Shown here: positions 53,281 to 63,762 of the stretch, one piece after another
Layout: every line of letters starts with the position of its first letter
Numbering within the stretch: position 1 is the first letter of the stretch
Origin: Martinezella multihospitum
GTDB taxonomy: Bacteria; Pseudomonadota; Alphaproteobacteria; Rhizobiales; Rhizobiaceae
Direction: 5' to 3'
Assembly (NCBI RefSeq): GCF_900094585.1
Contig: NZ_FMAG01000005.1
Span: 372,001 to 436,000, forward strand
Length of the DNA stretch: 64,000 nucleotides
The notes under the pieces: generated by a model
What the model saw: the letters and a program-made list of their open reading frames with translations, nothing else
Told to the model about the DNA's origin: nothing
The model's database searches: none
Position numbers and translations under genes: made by a program

Positions 53281-56046
53281 ATGACAGTCAATTTTGGTCC
53301 GGGAGATTTGGTCCGAGCGCGCGGCCGTGAGTGGGTGGCACTTCCGTCACCGCAGAGCGGCATTCTCACGCTCCGGCCCCTTTCGGGTAGCGGCATCGAC
53401 ACGGTTGTCCTTGATCCGGCTCTCGAACTGCTGCCGGTCGAACCCGCACGTTTCGATCTGCCCGTCGATGCAGCCACGACCGTCCAGGCCAAAGCTGCTT
53501 TGCTGGCGGATGCGATGCGCCTGACGCTCCGCCGTGGCGCAGGCCCTTTCAGGTCGGCTGCGCAGCTCGCCTTTGAGCCGCGGACTTATCAGCTTGTCCC
53601 CCTGCTGATGGCGCTTCGTATGGCGGTGCCACGCTTGCTGATCGCGGATGATGTCGGCATCGGCAAAACGATCGAAGCCGGCCTCATTCTGCGGGAGCTG
53701 ATGGATCGAGGCGAGATGGATGCGTTCTCGGTGCTCTGCCCACCGCACCTCGTCGAGCAATGGCTTGGAGAGTTGAAGGCCCGCTTCGGCATTGACGCCG
53801 TTCCAGTCACGTCCAGCACCGCCAATCGGCTGGAACGTGGGCTGCCGCTCGCCCAGACCCTGTTCGAGGCTTATCCGTATACGGTCGTCAGCCTCGACTA
53901 CATCAAGGCGGAGAAGCGCCGGGAAGGCTTCGCGCGCGCCTGCCCGGATTTCGTCATCGTCGATGAGGCCCATGCCTGTGTCGGAACGCACAAGGGCCGG
54001 CAGCAACGCTTTGATCTTTTGCAGGGGCTGGCGCGGAATCCGGATCGCCGGATGATCCTTCTGACCGCGACGCCGCATTCCGGGGATGAGGAGGCGTTCG
54101 CTCGTCTCCTCTCCCTGATCGATCCGTCATTTGCCTCGATGGACTTCGAGGACACGCGGTATCGCGAGCGTCTGGCGCGCCATTTCGTGCAAAGGCGCCG
54201 GATCGATCTCGTTGCCGGCGATTGGGACGAAGATCGTGCCTTCCCGAAACATGAAACCACCGAGTTCGCCTATCACCTGTCCAGCGCCCATCGCGACTTT
54301 CAGGAGGCCGTTCTCGACTACTGCGTCGGCGTCGTCTCCCAGGTGGGATCGGGACAGCGGGAGCAGCGCCTCGCCTTCTGGGGCACGCTGGCGCTGATGC
54401 GTTGTGTCGGCTCTTCCCCAGCCGCCGCTTTGAGCGCGTTGCGGAACCGCATGTCGAGCGAGAGCGATCGCCTCGAACCTCAAATCTATGATGACGACGG
54501 CGATGATGAGGATGCAGTCGATCTCGAGCCGGGCACGGCATTCGATGTCGATCCGGCGCTTCTCGCGCTGGTGAGGCACGCCGAGGACTTGGCCGGAAAA
54601 CCCGATCCGAAACTGGCGGCTTTGATCGAGACGCTGACGCCACTCATCAAGAAGGGCGCAAATCCCGTCGTCTTCTGCCGTTATCTGGCGACGGCCGAGC
54701 ATGTGCGCGACGGTCTGCGCAAAGCCTTTCCGAAGCTGTCCATCGAATCCGTGACGGGTGTTCTCACGCCGGACGAACGTCGGGACCGTGTTGCCGACAT
54801 GGCGTCTGTGGATGAAGAAAGGCCAGTCCAGCGTATCCTTGTCGCAACCGATTGCCTCTCCGAAGGTATCAATCTTCAGCAACTGTTTGACACCGTCGTC
54901 CATTACGATCTGTCATGGAATCCGACCCGGCACCAGCAGCGCGAAGGGCGTGTCGATCGTTTCGGCCAGCCGGTGGACCTTGTCCGGTCGATCATGATGT
55001 TCTCGCCAGACAGCGCTATCGACGGCGCCGTGCTTGAGGTCATCCTTCGGAAGGCCGAGGAAATCCGCAAGGCGACGGGCGTGACCGTGCCGCTCCCAGA
55101 AGAACGCGGGCCGGTAACGGACGCATTGATGGCGTCGATGATGCTGCGCCGCCGTGGAAGCCCCCAACTCACGCTCGACCTTCGCTTCGAGGACAGCGTG
55201 AAAGCCGTGGAAGCGCGCTGGCGGGACGCTTCCGAGAATGAACGGAAGTCGCGGGCGCGTTTCGCGCAGAACGCGATGAAGCCGCAGGAAGTCGCACCCG
55301 AATGGGAAAATGTTCGCGCGTTGCTTGGCTCCCCAGCAGATGCGCGCCTGTTCGTCGAGCGCGCTATGTCGCGCTTCGGCGCGCAGTTGGAGACTCGCAA
55401 AGCTGTGCTTCTGGCCCATGTCGATGCCCTGGATGCTGGCCTGCGCGAGCGTCTGGCCGAGCACGATCTGAAAGGATCGGTGCGCTTGGCGACAATGGAG
55501 CCTGCACCTTCGGGCACGGCGCTGCTAACCAGAATGCACCCGCTGACGGCGACGCTCGCCGAAGCATTGGTCGAAGCATCGCTCGATCCAGAATCGCTAT
55601 CCGGGTTGGGCATCGGGCGTGTCGGCGCGTGGCCCACCACCGCCGTCCAGCAAGTCACCCGCCTCGCGCTCGTGCGCATCCGCTTCAAGCTGACTGTCCA
55701 TGCTCGCAAGGAACGGTTGCTGCTGGCAGAGGAAGCGGCGCTCGTTGCGGTGCAGGGCGCGCGGATCGTCGCTATCGGCGAAGAAGCGCGCGAACTGCTG
55801 AACGCGCCCGCGACGGCCGATCTTGCGCCCGTCGCGCGGGACAGATTCATCGCCAAGGCCAAGGAGGAACTGCCGAGCCTGCTCGAAGGGCCAATCGCCG
55901 AGTTCATCAGATCGCGAACGCAGGAGCTTATACAGGATCATGCCCGCCTTCGCGCCGCATCCGGGTCCGCTTCCCGCGTCACGGTGGAAGCTGTATTGCC
56001 GCCGGATGTCATCGGTCTGTTTACGCTGATGCCGGGGGAGGCTTGA
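53281..56046 (+). CDS. SNF2-family helicase, DrmD-like
   Basis: A 921-residue SWI/SNF2 helicase with an N-terminal SH3-like region (FGPGDLVRARGREWVALPSP). Helicase motifs: LLIADDVGIGKTIEAGLIL near 120, VIVDEAHACVG near 227, LLTATPHSG near 260, and HQQREGRVDRFGQPVDL near 555. The N-terminal region and motif set resemble DrmD of DISARM. GTG at 53278 or ATG at 53281 may start it; I use the ATG. It follows the helicase gene by 2-5 nt and precedes the methylase by 3 nt. Confidence 0.9.
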   Translation: MTVNFGPGDLVRARGREWVALPSPQSGILTLRPLSGSGIDTVVLDPALELLPVEPARFDLPVDAATTVQAKAALLADAMRLTLRRGAGPFRSAAQLAFEPRTYQLVPLLMALRMAVPRLLIADDVGIGKTIEAGLILRELMDRGEMDAFSVLCPPHLVEQWLGELKARFGIDAVPVTSSTANRLERGLPLAQTLFEAYPYTVVSLDYIKAEKRREGFARACPDFVIVDEAHACVGTHKGRQQRFDLLQGLARNPDRRMILLTATPHSGDEEAFARLLSLIDPSFASMDFEDTRYRERLARHFVQRRRIDLVAGDWDEDRAFPKHETTEFAYHLSSAHRDFQEAVLDYCVGVVSQVGSGQREQRLAFWGTLALMRCVGSSPAAALSALRNRMSSESDRLEPQIYDDDGDDEDAVDLEPGTAFDVDPALLALVRHAEDLAGKPDPKLAALIETLTPLIKKGANPVVFCRYLATAEHVRDGLRKAFPKLSIESVTGVLTPDERRDRVADMASVDEERPVQRILVATDCLSEGINLQQLFDTVVHYDLSWNPTRHQQREGRVDRFGQPVDLVRSIMMFSPDSAIDGAVLEVILRKAEEIRKATGVTVPLPEERGPVTDALMASMMLRRRGSPQLTLDLRFEDSVKAVEARWRDASENERKSRARFAQNAMKPQEVAPEWENVRALLGSPADARLFVERAMSRFGAQLETRKAVLLAHVDALDAGLRERLAEHDLKGSVRLATMEPAPSGTALLTRMHPLTATLAEALVEASLDPESLSGLGIGRVGAWPTTAVQQVTRLALVRIRFKLTVHARKERLLLAEEAALVAVQGARIVAIGEEARELLNAPATADLAPVARDRFIAKAKEELPSLLEGPIAEFIRSRTQELIQDHARLRAASGSASRVTVEAVLPPDVIGLFTLMPGEA

Positions 56047-56049
56047 GCC

Positions 56050-59000
56050 ATGGCGCGCAAACCAGTCACCGACATGTCGGCATGGCCTTCCCTCACGCTG
56101 GAAGGCAACCTCATCGCGCCGGCCATGGTTGCCAGCATCGACCGCCGGCAAGCCTCAGATCAGTCGGAAGAGGATTATCGCATCCGCAAGGGGCTGACGA
56201 TCCGTGAGGAAATTTCAACGTCCTTCCGCGTCGGCCAGTCCCATTTCGACGCCTTCATGAAGCTTCAGAATCCCTCGGTCGAGGCGACCAGGCGCTTTGT
56301 CCGGGCCTTCCTCGCGGAAACCTTCGGATTCGACGATCTCGCTCCGGCCGATGGCACGCTCCTTTTCCTCGCCGGCGGTCGTGTCCCGGTTGTTGTCGTG
56401 CCGCCATCCGAGGAGAAGCTCGATCGCCGCAGCCCGACACTTTCGATCGACCGTTCGCGTTCTCCGGCTTTCGCGCTTCAGGATTATCTCAACGACCATG
56501 ACGACGCGCTTTGGGGGCTGGTCACGAACGGCACCTTCCTGCGTCTCATGCGCGACAATGCCTCGCTGACGCGACCGGCCTACATCGAAGCCGATCTCGC
56601 GCAGATCTTCACCAACGAGGATGCCGCCTCTTTCGCGGTTCTCTGGTCACTGATCCACCGCACACGGTTCGGCGCTGCTGGCGCCCCGGCCACGGATTGC
56701 GCGCTGGAACGCTGGCGCGATGCCGGCTCCCGTGAAGGCGAGGCCGCGCGCGACCGGCTGGCGGCGCAGGTGGAAATCGCTCTTCGGGTGCTCGGCTCAG
56801 GCTTCCTCGAAGCCAATCCCGATCTCGCCACACGCCTGAAGTCGGGCGAGATCGATCTGACTGAGTGGTTCAACGAGCTTTTGCGCCTCGTTTATCGCCT
56901 GATCTTCCTGATGGTGGCGGAAGACCGGAACCTGCTTCATCCCGAGACGGCGACACAGGATGCCCGCAAGCTCTACCGCGAAGGCTACAGCCTCGCGGCG
57001 CTGCGCGCCTCATGCGTTCGCGCGGCCGTCTGGGACAAGCATCACGATCGCTACGAGGGCGTGAAAATCGTCTTCCGCGCGCTGGCGCACGGACAGGATG
57101 CCCTCGGCCTGCCGGCGCTCGGCGGCCTTTTCAGCGACGACAAGCTGCCACATCTCGAAACGGCGCGTCTGCGCAATCGCGCGTTCATGGAGGCGCTCTA
57201 CCGCCTATCGTGGCTTTCCGACAAAGCGGGCATGACGCCAGTGAACTGGCGCGCGATGGAGACCGAGGAGCTTGGCTCCGTCTATGAATCCCTGCTCGAA
57301 CTCCAGCCGCAGCTTGGCGAGGACGGCAGAACCCTGCACTTCGCTTCGGAAGCGGTGGAGCAGAAGGGCAACCAGCGCAAGATCACCGGTTCCTATTATA
57401 CGCCCGACAGTCTGGTACAGCTTCTGCTCGACACCACGCTCGACCCGGTGCTTGACGAACGGGAGGCTCAGGCAGCCGATCCCGCTGAAGCGCTGCTGGA
57501 CCTCACCGTCATCGATCCCGCCTGCGGATCGGGCCATTTCCTTCTCGCGGCTGCGCGGCGCATCGCCACCCGCGTTGCCCGGCATCGCACGGGTGGCGTC
57601 CCTTCGGCGGCGGATTTTCGTCATGCGTTGCGCGACGTCGCCTGCCGCTGCCTCTATGGCGTGGACCGCAATCCGATGGCGGTCGAACTGACCAAGGTCG
57701 CGCTGTGGATCGAGGCGCTGGAGCCAGGCCGGCCACTCGCCTTCTTCGACGCACAAATCCGATGCGGCGACAGCCTGATCGGTGTGTTCGACCGCGCTAT
57801 GCTGCGCGAGGGACTGCCCGACGAAGCCTATAAGCCGCTCACCGGCGACGACAAGGAACTCTCCCGCCGCTACGCCCGCCTCAACCGAGAACAGCGCGAG
57901 CGGGCCAAGGGGCTCCCGCAACTGTTCAAGAACTGGTCGCCGCCTGAAATCTTGGCCGATCGGGATCACAAGCTAAAGGCGATGGCCCAGGACGATCTAG
58001 CAAGCGTCGAGGCCAAGGCGAGCGATTTCCAAGCGATACGTGCGTCGGTCGCCTGGCAGAATCTGAAAACGGCCAGCGATCTTTACGTCTCGGCCAATTT
58101 CTACATGGCGGCGTTCTTCACCGCGAAAGCAGGCGCCGCGGGGGGCACCGATGCCATGCCGCTCACCGAGCATGTATGGCAGGCGGCAGGTGGCCAGACG
58201 CCAGCCGAACATCTGAACAACGGCGCCACGCTGACCTCCGAGAAGGTAAGCGCCTTTCACTGGTTCATCGAGTTTCCCGAAATCATGGAGCGCGATGGCG
58301 GTTTCGATGCCGTCATCGGCAATCCACCATGGGAGGTTTCACAGCTTAGCGAAAAGGAATTCTTCGCTACCCGAGCGCCAGCAATCGCTAGCCTTTCCGG
58401 CGACGAGAGAAAGAATACGATCGAGCGTTTGGAGATAGAAAATCCTCGGCTCTGGCGGGATTATATCTTAGCAAAGCGAGCACCTGAGGCCGCAAATGAG
58501 TTTTTCCGATCCAGCGGTCGATTTTCCAGCACAGCGATCGGTAAGCTGAACACATACTCTCTTTTTGCGGAACTATTTTTGCGCCTCACGAAGCCGGGCG
58601 GGCGGGCGGGTGTGATCGTACCCACTGGCATCGCAACGGACTCTTCCACCTCGCTCTTCTTCGGCAATCTCGTTACGCACCAGCGCCTTGTCCAACTCAT
58701 TGATTTCGAGAACCGTGAGGCCATCTTCCCCAGCGTTCATCGCAGCTACAAATTTAGTATTCTTAGTATGGGGTCGGCGGATCGGGCGTCTTTCGCCTTC
58801 TTTCTTACCAATACGGCGCAATTTGCGGAGGATGAGCGACGTTTCACCCTGACGCCGGATGAGATCGCGCGCATCAATCCGAATACGAAGACCGCCCCGG
58901 TGTTTCGCTCTCTGGCCGATGCGGACCTGACGGCAAAGCTCTATGCCCGCACGCCCGTGCTGATCCAGGAGCGGTCGCAAGGGAGCGGTGTCGACATCAA

Positions 59001-60852
59001 TCCCTGGGGCATCTCATTCCGACAGGGCTTGTTCAATATGACAAGCGAATCCAGCTTTTTCCGAACGCCTATGCAGATGGAGGTTGATGGCTGGCAACGC
59101 GATGGCGCGAACTGGATGCGCGAATCAGCGATAGGCGTGGAGCGTCGTGTGCCGCTCTACGAAGCCAAGATGATCCACCATTTCGATCATCGCTGGGCGA
59201 CCTACGGTGCTGGCGCGAGTGACGATGAGGAAAGCGCTCGCGACTGCACTCTTGCCGAAAAGCAGAATCCGCACTTCGAGCCATCACCGCGTTATTGGGT
59301 ACCAGAGGAAGAAGTCGCGCTACGCGCTGCGCGCGTGCCCTCATCGCTGAAAAGTGCCGTAAGGCAGGGGCGTGGCGAAGGCGGCAAGGGACGGCGCAAA
59401 GCCGACGCCGATGCACAGGAAGGCGGTCGCGCAGTTGCGCTTAAAGTGCTCGTCACTTGGCTCGCCGGCGCTTTTCCTATTCTCGAAGGACGATCGGCCA
59501 GAGAAGCTGACATCTTCCGCCTTCTTGGCCGTGCGCAGGATTACCGTTCGGCGTTGAAGGCATCGCCCGAACGCTTCCTGCTCGACCCAAAGACGCTTGC
59601 CGCTGGCGCCGATATGCAGCGTGAAACGCCGCTGACGGCGGACGATTTATCCCTAATCACGGAAGGAGAAAAGGACGCGCTCGCCGTTGCCGAAGTGTTG
59701 ATCGCAGCCAAACAGCCCCGTTGGCTCATGGGATGGCGTGACATCTGCCGATCAACCGACGAGCGGACGGTGATCGCTAGCGTGTTCCCAAAGATAGGCG
59801 TTGGGCACACTATGCCCATCTTCAATTTGAATGAAGGGGCTGATTTCGCAGCAGCACACTTGGCAATGTGGTTGTCCTTGACGTTCGATTTCATTGCCCG
59901 GCTTTCCGTCGGCGGGACACATCTGACTTATAGCTATCTGAAGCAGTTTGTAGCGTTGCCTCCTAGTGCCTTCTCTAAGAATGACCTCAATTTCATTCGA
60001 CCGCGCGTGTTGGAATTGACCTACACGAGTCATGCGATGAAGCTCTGGGCGGAGGATTTGGGATATTCTGGCCAGCCCTTTGCGTGGAACGACGACCGTC
60101 GTGCCCAGTTGCGTGCCGAGCTGGATGTCTTCTTCGCCAGAAAATACGGCCTGACCGATGAGGAACTGCGTTATGTGCTCGACCCCGCCAAGGTCAAAGG
60201 CGCGGACTATCCCTCGGAAACCTTCCGCGTCCTGAAAGAAAAGGAAACCCGCCTCTACGGCGAGTACCGCACCGAGCGATTGGTGCTCGACGCTTGGAAA
60301 CAGACGGCAGCCGGCGCAGCGCCTGTCGCGCTTCCCGCTTCCATCATACCGCCGTCTCCTGTCGATCTTCCAGATGGGGCCTGGGCACGGGCCACACAGC
60401 AACCACACGACGCAGGCGCTGCGCTGACCGCGATCCTGAAAACCATCAACGGGCCAACACCGAGGCAAACCGTTCGTTTCGCTGCGGCGCTGATTCTGGA
60501 GCCGCACCTCCTGACGGCGCTGCTCTCGGCGGCCCAAGCACAAGAATGGCGGCGGCTGGTCGGGCAGGAAGCGGAGCCACGTACCGGCAATGTTGTCGGC
60601 TTTGCGGCGCGTACCAATCAGGGCTGGGGCACGTCAGTGTCCAATCACCGTGGCAACGGCCGCCTGATCGAAGACCTGTCAGCCGGAACATGGACGCCAG
60701 GACCGGGCCTCGACGTGTTCGACACCGCCGGCTGGCCGGACGGGCGGGCCAGCTTCGCGCTGGAGGCGCTGCGCTCGCTCGATCTCGATTCGACCGTTTC
60801 CTCTATGCCGGATGAGGTCCGGGACTGGATCGCCCATGCCGCAGCAGCATGA
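56050..60852 (+). CDS. Giant N6-adenine DNA methylase, Eco57I/DrmMI-like
   Basis: A 1600-residue protein. A long N-terminal region (about 1-430) has a possible nuclease-like or scaffold part. The methylase core follows: GSYYTPDSLVQLLLDTTLDP, AdoMet motif I VIDPACGSGHFLLAAARRIA near 487, YGVDRNPMAVELTKVALWIE, and catalytic motif IV AVIGNPPWE near 757. A large C-terminal part (about 900-1600) resembles the target-recognition region of Eco57I-type enzymes. I see no clear PD-(D/E)xK motif, so cutting ability is uncertain. It overlaps the next gene by 17 nt. Confidence 0.88.
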   Translation: MARKPVTDMSAWPSLTLEGNLIAPAMVASIDRRQASDQSEEDYRIRKGLTIREEISTSFRVGQSHFDAFMKLQNPSVEATRRFVRAFLAETFGFDDLAPADGTLLFLAGGRVPVVVVPPSEEKLDRRSPTLSIDRSRSPAFALQDYLNDHDDALWGLVTNGTFLRLMRDNASLTRPAYIEADLAQIFTNEDAASFAVLWSLIHRTRFGAAGAPATDCALERWRDAGSREGEAARDRLAAQVEIALRVLGSGFLEANPDLATRLKSGEIDLTEWFNELLRLVYRLIFLMVAEDRNLLHPETATQDARKLYREGYSLAALRASCVRAAVWDKHHDRYEGVKIVFRALAHGQDALGLPALGGLFSDDKLPHLETARLRNRAFMEALYRLSWLSDKAGMTPVNWRAMETEELGSVYESLLELQPQLGEDGRTLHFASEAVEQKGNQRKITGSYYTPDSLVQLLLDTTLDPVLDEREAQAADPAEALLDLTVIDPACGSGHFLLAAARRIATRVARHRTGGVPSAADFRHALRDVACRCLYGVDRNPMAVELTKVALWIEALEPGRPLAFFDAQIRCGDSLIGVFDRAMLREGLPDEAYKPLTGDDKELSRRYARLNREQRERAKGLPQLFKNWSPPEILADRDHKLKAMAQDDLASVEAKASDFQAIRASVAWQNLKTASDLYVSANFYMAAFFTAKAGAAGGTDAMPLTEHVWQAAGGQTPAEHLNNGATLTSEKVSAFHWFIEFPEIMERDGGFDAVIGNPPWEVSQLSEKEFFATRAPAIASLSGDERKNTIERLEIENPRLWRDYILAKRAPEAANEFFRSSGRFSSTAIGKLNTYSLFAELFLRLTKPGGRAGVIVPTGIATDSSTSLFFGNLVTHQRLVQLIDFENREAIFPSVHRSYKFSILSMGSADRASFAFFLTNTAQFAEDERRFTLTPDEIARINPNTKTAPVFRSLADADLTAKLYARTPVLIQERSQGSGVDINPWGISFRQGLFNMTSESSFFRTPMQMEVDGWQRDGANWMRESAIGVERRVPLYEAKMIHHFDHRWATYGAGASDDEESARDCTLAEKQNPHFEPSPRYWVPEEEVALRAARVPSSLKSAVRQGRGEGGKGRRKADADAQEGGRAVALKVLVTWLAGAFPILEGRSAREADIFRLLGRAQDYRSALKASPERFLLDPKTLAAGADMQRETPLTADDLSLITEGEKDALAVAEVLIAAKQPRWLMGWRDICRSTDERTVIASVFPKIGVGHTMPIFNLNEGADFAAAHLAMWLSLTFDFIARLSVGGTHLTYSYLKQFVALPPSAFSKNDLNFIRPRVLELTYTSHAMKLWAEDLGYSGQPFAWNDDRRAQLRAELDVFFARKYGLTDEELRYVLDPAKVKGADYPSETFRVLKEKETRLYGEYRTERLVLDAWKQTAAGAAPVALPASIIPPSPVDLPDGAWARATQQPHDAGAALTAILKTINGPTPRQTVRFAAALILEPHLLTALLSAAQAQEWRRLVGQEAEPRTGNVVGFAARTNQGWGTSVSNHRGNGRLIEDLSAGTWTPGPGLDVFDTAGWPDGRASFALEALRSLDLDSTVSSMPDEVRDWIAHAAAA

Positions 60853-62815
60853 GATGTTTACCCCTCCCAAGCTCAGCCTGACCGCGCCGGCAGGTGTGAA
60901 GGAGCCGCGCCTTTGGGTGCGTCGCATGGCGATCTGGGATGCGCCGGGTGGTCAGAAGATTCGTGACGTCTCGCTTCGGCCGGGCCTTAACATCGTCTGG
61001 TCGCCCGACGGCTTCGATGACGGCCATGTCAGCGGCGCGCGCGCCATCGGTCACGGTGCCGGAAAATCACTATTCTGTCGTCTGCTGCGCTACTGTCTCG
61101 GAGAACAGCGCTTCGCCGACGAGACCCAGCGGGAGCTGATTGCGATTGCATTTCCCAACGGCATCGTCGGCGCCGAGGTGATGCTCGACGGCGTATGCTG
61201 GGCTGTTGTCCGGCCATTGGGCATCCGTCGTCGCCATGTCGCCATCGCGGATGGCAACCTCGATGAGATCGCCGCAGGCGACGGCGCGACAACAAGTATC
61301 GACCCGCTGATCGAAGCCATCGAGCAGGCCATTGTCACGCCCTCTATCGCGAGTTTGGCTCGTCTTCAGCCCGGCCAGAAAGCATGGCCGATCGCGCTCG
61401 CCTGGCTGACGCGCGATCAGGAATGCCGCTTCGACGATGTTCTGGATTGGCGCTCTCCCGCCTCCGGTTCCGATGCGCCGATACCAGCGAGTGGGCGCGA
61501 AACCGGGCCTCGGCGCGAGGCGCTTCGCGCGTTCCTCATGGCAATCACGGAAGATGAGCAGCAGGCTCGGCGCAACGAGGAAACGCTGCGCGGTGATGTC
61601 GCCAATGCGGAGCGCGAAATATCCCACATTGCTTGGGATCTTGGCCGCCGTCACACACGATTAGTCGACCAACTCGGCCTCGGTGGGCAGACCCTACCGG
61701 AAATGCCTTTACTCCTGGAGATGTTTCGGAAGGTGACCGACGACCGGCTTGCCGCCGCAGCTCAGCTTCCCAGCGGCAACACCGCTGAGTTGGCGGCCGC
61801 CCGGAAGGTATTGCAGGAGGCTAACGGCGAGTTGAACCGCGCAAGCGAAGAACGTGTTAGCCTGGATGCGCAGTTGCCCGCCGAGAAGCAGGTCCTCACT
61901 CTGCTTTCCAGCGAGATACCCGGCCTTTCAGCGGCAGCGGAAAACGCGGCAAGTCAGGTATGCCCAATCTGTGAAGTGCCGATCGATAAAGCCTTGGCGG
62001 AGGGGTGTGGCCTGTCTCACAGGCTGCACAACGAAGCGGAATGCCGAGCACGGCTTGAGACGAAGCGCCAGGAAATCGGCGAGCAGCAGAAGAAAATCGG
62101 CGATCTGGAGACGCGATCGAAAGCTCTCCAACCCGTCATCGCCTTGGCTAAGCAGAAAGTTGAGCAGGCTGAGAAACACGCCCAAACCATCGAGGACGTC
62201 CGTGATGCGCGCACGTCCGCATGGCAGGCAGCGACCCGTCTCAAGGAGGGCGTCGAGCGATTTGCCGAACTATCGGCCGAACGAGATGATCTGCGAAAAC
62301 GGTTGCGGGGATTTGAGGACAATCTGGTCAAAGAGCGTGAAAGGCTTGCCGCCTTCCGCGGTAAGCAGGGGCAGACTTTCGGCAGGATAACGCAGAAATT
62401 TTCGGCCATCGTTCGTCGGCTGGTCAACGACAACGCGAAGGGAATGGTTACTCTGAGCGGGAACGGACTCGAAATCGTCGTCGATGTTGATGGAGATCGC
62501 CGCACAGCCGCCATCGAGTCCCTGAAAGTTTTGGCGTTCGATCTTGCCTGTCTCTGCCTGAGCATTGAGGGGGCAACACGCCTCCCGGCGTTTCTCGTTC
62601 ATGATAGTCCCCGCGAGGCTGATCTTGGCCTCAGCATCTACGACGAGTTGTTCCGCCTGATGCGTGAAGTGGAGACAATGACCGAGGCCACGGCCTTCCA
62701 ATATATCGTGACGACCACAACACGTCCTCCCGATGATCTCCGTTGCGATCCCTGGCTGAGGCTGACCTTGAAAGGCGCGCCAGGTTCGGAGCGCCTCATG
62801 GCGCGCGATCTGTAG
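60836..62815 (+). CDS. SMC/Rad50-like ATPase
   Basis: A 659-residue ABC-type ATPase. Walker A IGHGAGKSLFCRLLRYCLG near residue 72 is followed by coiled coils (about 215-350 and 395-520). A CPICEVPIDKALAEGCG hinge-like zinc motif lies near 375. The C-terminal part carries VHDSPREADLGLSIYDELF near 585, a Walker B/D-loop region. The ATG at 60836 lies inside the methylase gene end. SMC-like ATPases in defence loci often sense or move along DNA. The exact family is not certain to me. Confidence 0.85.
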   Translation: MPQQHEMFTPPKLSLTAPAGVKEPRLWVRRMAIWDAPGGQKIRDVSLRPGLNIVWSPDGFDDGHVSGARAIGHGAGKSLFCRLLRYCLGEQRFADETQRELIAIAFPNGIVGAEVMLDGVCWAVVRPLGIRRRHVAIADGNLDEIAAGDGATTSIDPLIEAIEQAIVTPSIASLARLQPGQKAWPIALAWLTRDQECRFDDVLDWRSPASGSDAPIPASGRETGPRREALRAFLMAITEDEQQARRNEETLRGDVANAEREISHIAWDLGRRHTRLVDQLGLGGQTLPEMPLLLEMFRKVTDDRLAAAAQLPSGNTAELAAARKVLQEANGELNRASEERVSLDAQLPAEKQVLTLLSSEIPGLSAAAENAASQVCPICEVPIDKALAEGCGLSHRLHNEAECRARLETKRQEIGEQQKKIGDLETRSKALQPVIALAKQKVEQAEKHAQTIEDVRDARTSAWQAATRLKEGVERFAELSAERDDLRKRLRGFEDNLVKERERLAAFRGKQGQTFGRITQKFSAIVRRLVNDNAKGMVTLSGNGLEIVVDVDGDRRTAAIESLKVLAFDLACLCLSIEGATRLPAFLVHDSPREADLGLSIYDELFRLMREVETMTEATAFQYIVTTTTRPPDDLRCDPWLRLTLKGAPGSERLMARDL

Positions 62816-62822
62816 GCGGCCA

Positions 62823-63578
62823 ATGCTTGAAGCCCCCCAATCCTTCATGGTCCGGGAAGAATGTGAGAAAGCCGCCTCACAAAATGGCTTTCGCCGTGTT
62901 CTGGACGAAGAAGCAGGATGGCGTGCCTTCGCGTCCACGACAGCGCATGGCACCATCTATCTGGCGGCTGAAAGCAGTCATGGGCGGTGGTTTCTCGCCA
63001 CCGACCATGCCGGCGTCGTCACGGAACTGGATTGGCCAGCCGCCGCCATACCCGGCCCCGGCACGCGACGCTACACCTTTAACGCGCTGGGAGAACTCTA
63101 CGCGGCGCTGAATCGCGTCTATGCCTTGGCGATCAGCCTTCCCGACGCACCTCTGCGCGAGTTCGAGCGGCGCGTGGCGGACCTGCCGAGAACCACCGAG
63201 GTTGAGCGTCTTGTGGTGCAACGGATCGGGCAGGACATCTTTCGCGATCGCCTGATGGATTATTGGCAGGGCCGCTGCCCTCTGACGGGGATCTCCGATC
63301 CCGCGCTACTCCGCGCCTCGCACATCATCCCGTGGGCTGATTGCGAAAGCGATGTCGAGCGACTCGACGTGCATAACGGCTTGCTGCTGTCGGCACTCTG
63401 GGATGCCGCCTTCGATCGCGCGCTCCTGACCTTCGACGATGCCGGAAACCCTGAGTTTTCGCCGGCACTCAGCGACCAGGCGCGCGCCGAACTACGCTGG
63501 AGCGCCCCCATTTTGCTAACGGACGAGCATCGACGCCGACTCGCGCGCCATCGTGAGAGAGCGGGATCTCAATGGTAG
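62823..63578 (+). CDS. HNH endonuclease (HNH_2-type)
   Basis: A 251-residue protein. The N-terminal half (about 1-120) is unassigned. The C-terminal nuclease domain has CPLTGISDPALLRASHIIPW, LDVHNGLLLSALWDAAFDRA and LLTFDDAGN. The HII/HN pattern and final His/Asn supply the expected HNH catalytic residues. It starts 8 nt after the SMC-like gene and ends the operon. It is the probable DNA-cutting effector of the cassette. Confidence 0.88.
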   Translation: MLEAPQSFMVREECEKAASQNGFRRVLDEEAGWRAFASTTAHGTIYLAAESSHGRWFLATDHAGVVTELDWPAAAIPGPGTRRYTFNALGELYAALNRVYALAISLPDAPLREFERRVADLPRTTEVERLVVQRIGQDIFRDRLMDYWQGRCPLTGISDPALLRASHIIPWADCESDVERLDVHNGLLLSALWDAAFDRALLTFDDAGNPEFSPALSDQARAELRWSAPILLTDEHRRRLARHRERAGSQW

Positions 63579-63762
63579 CGCGGCTCCAAGCTTGCGCCCG
63601 ATTTAAAGGTGCCAGATCACGCTTCTTTGTCAGAGGAACACAAAGGAGGGGTTTAGAGGGCTATGGCGTAGACATAGTTCTCATCATCACCCGGCGCGGC
63701 GCGCCATTTTCTCCATCTTCATGCCAATAGAAAATGAGTTAGGCACTAATGCCTGAGCCCGG

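Noticed and set aside
46756..63578. Canonical class 1 DISARM
   Set aside because: No phospholipase-D DrmC and no separate DrmB are visible; SMC-like and HNH genes are present instead.
63579..63762. Right attachment site (attR) of the ICE
   Set aside because: No copy of the tRNA-Arg 3' end is visible here or elsewhere in the window.
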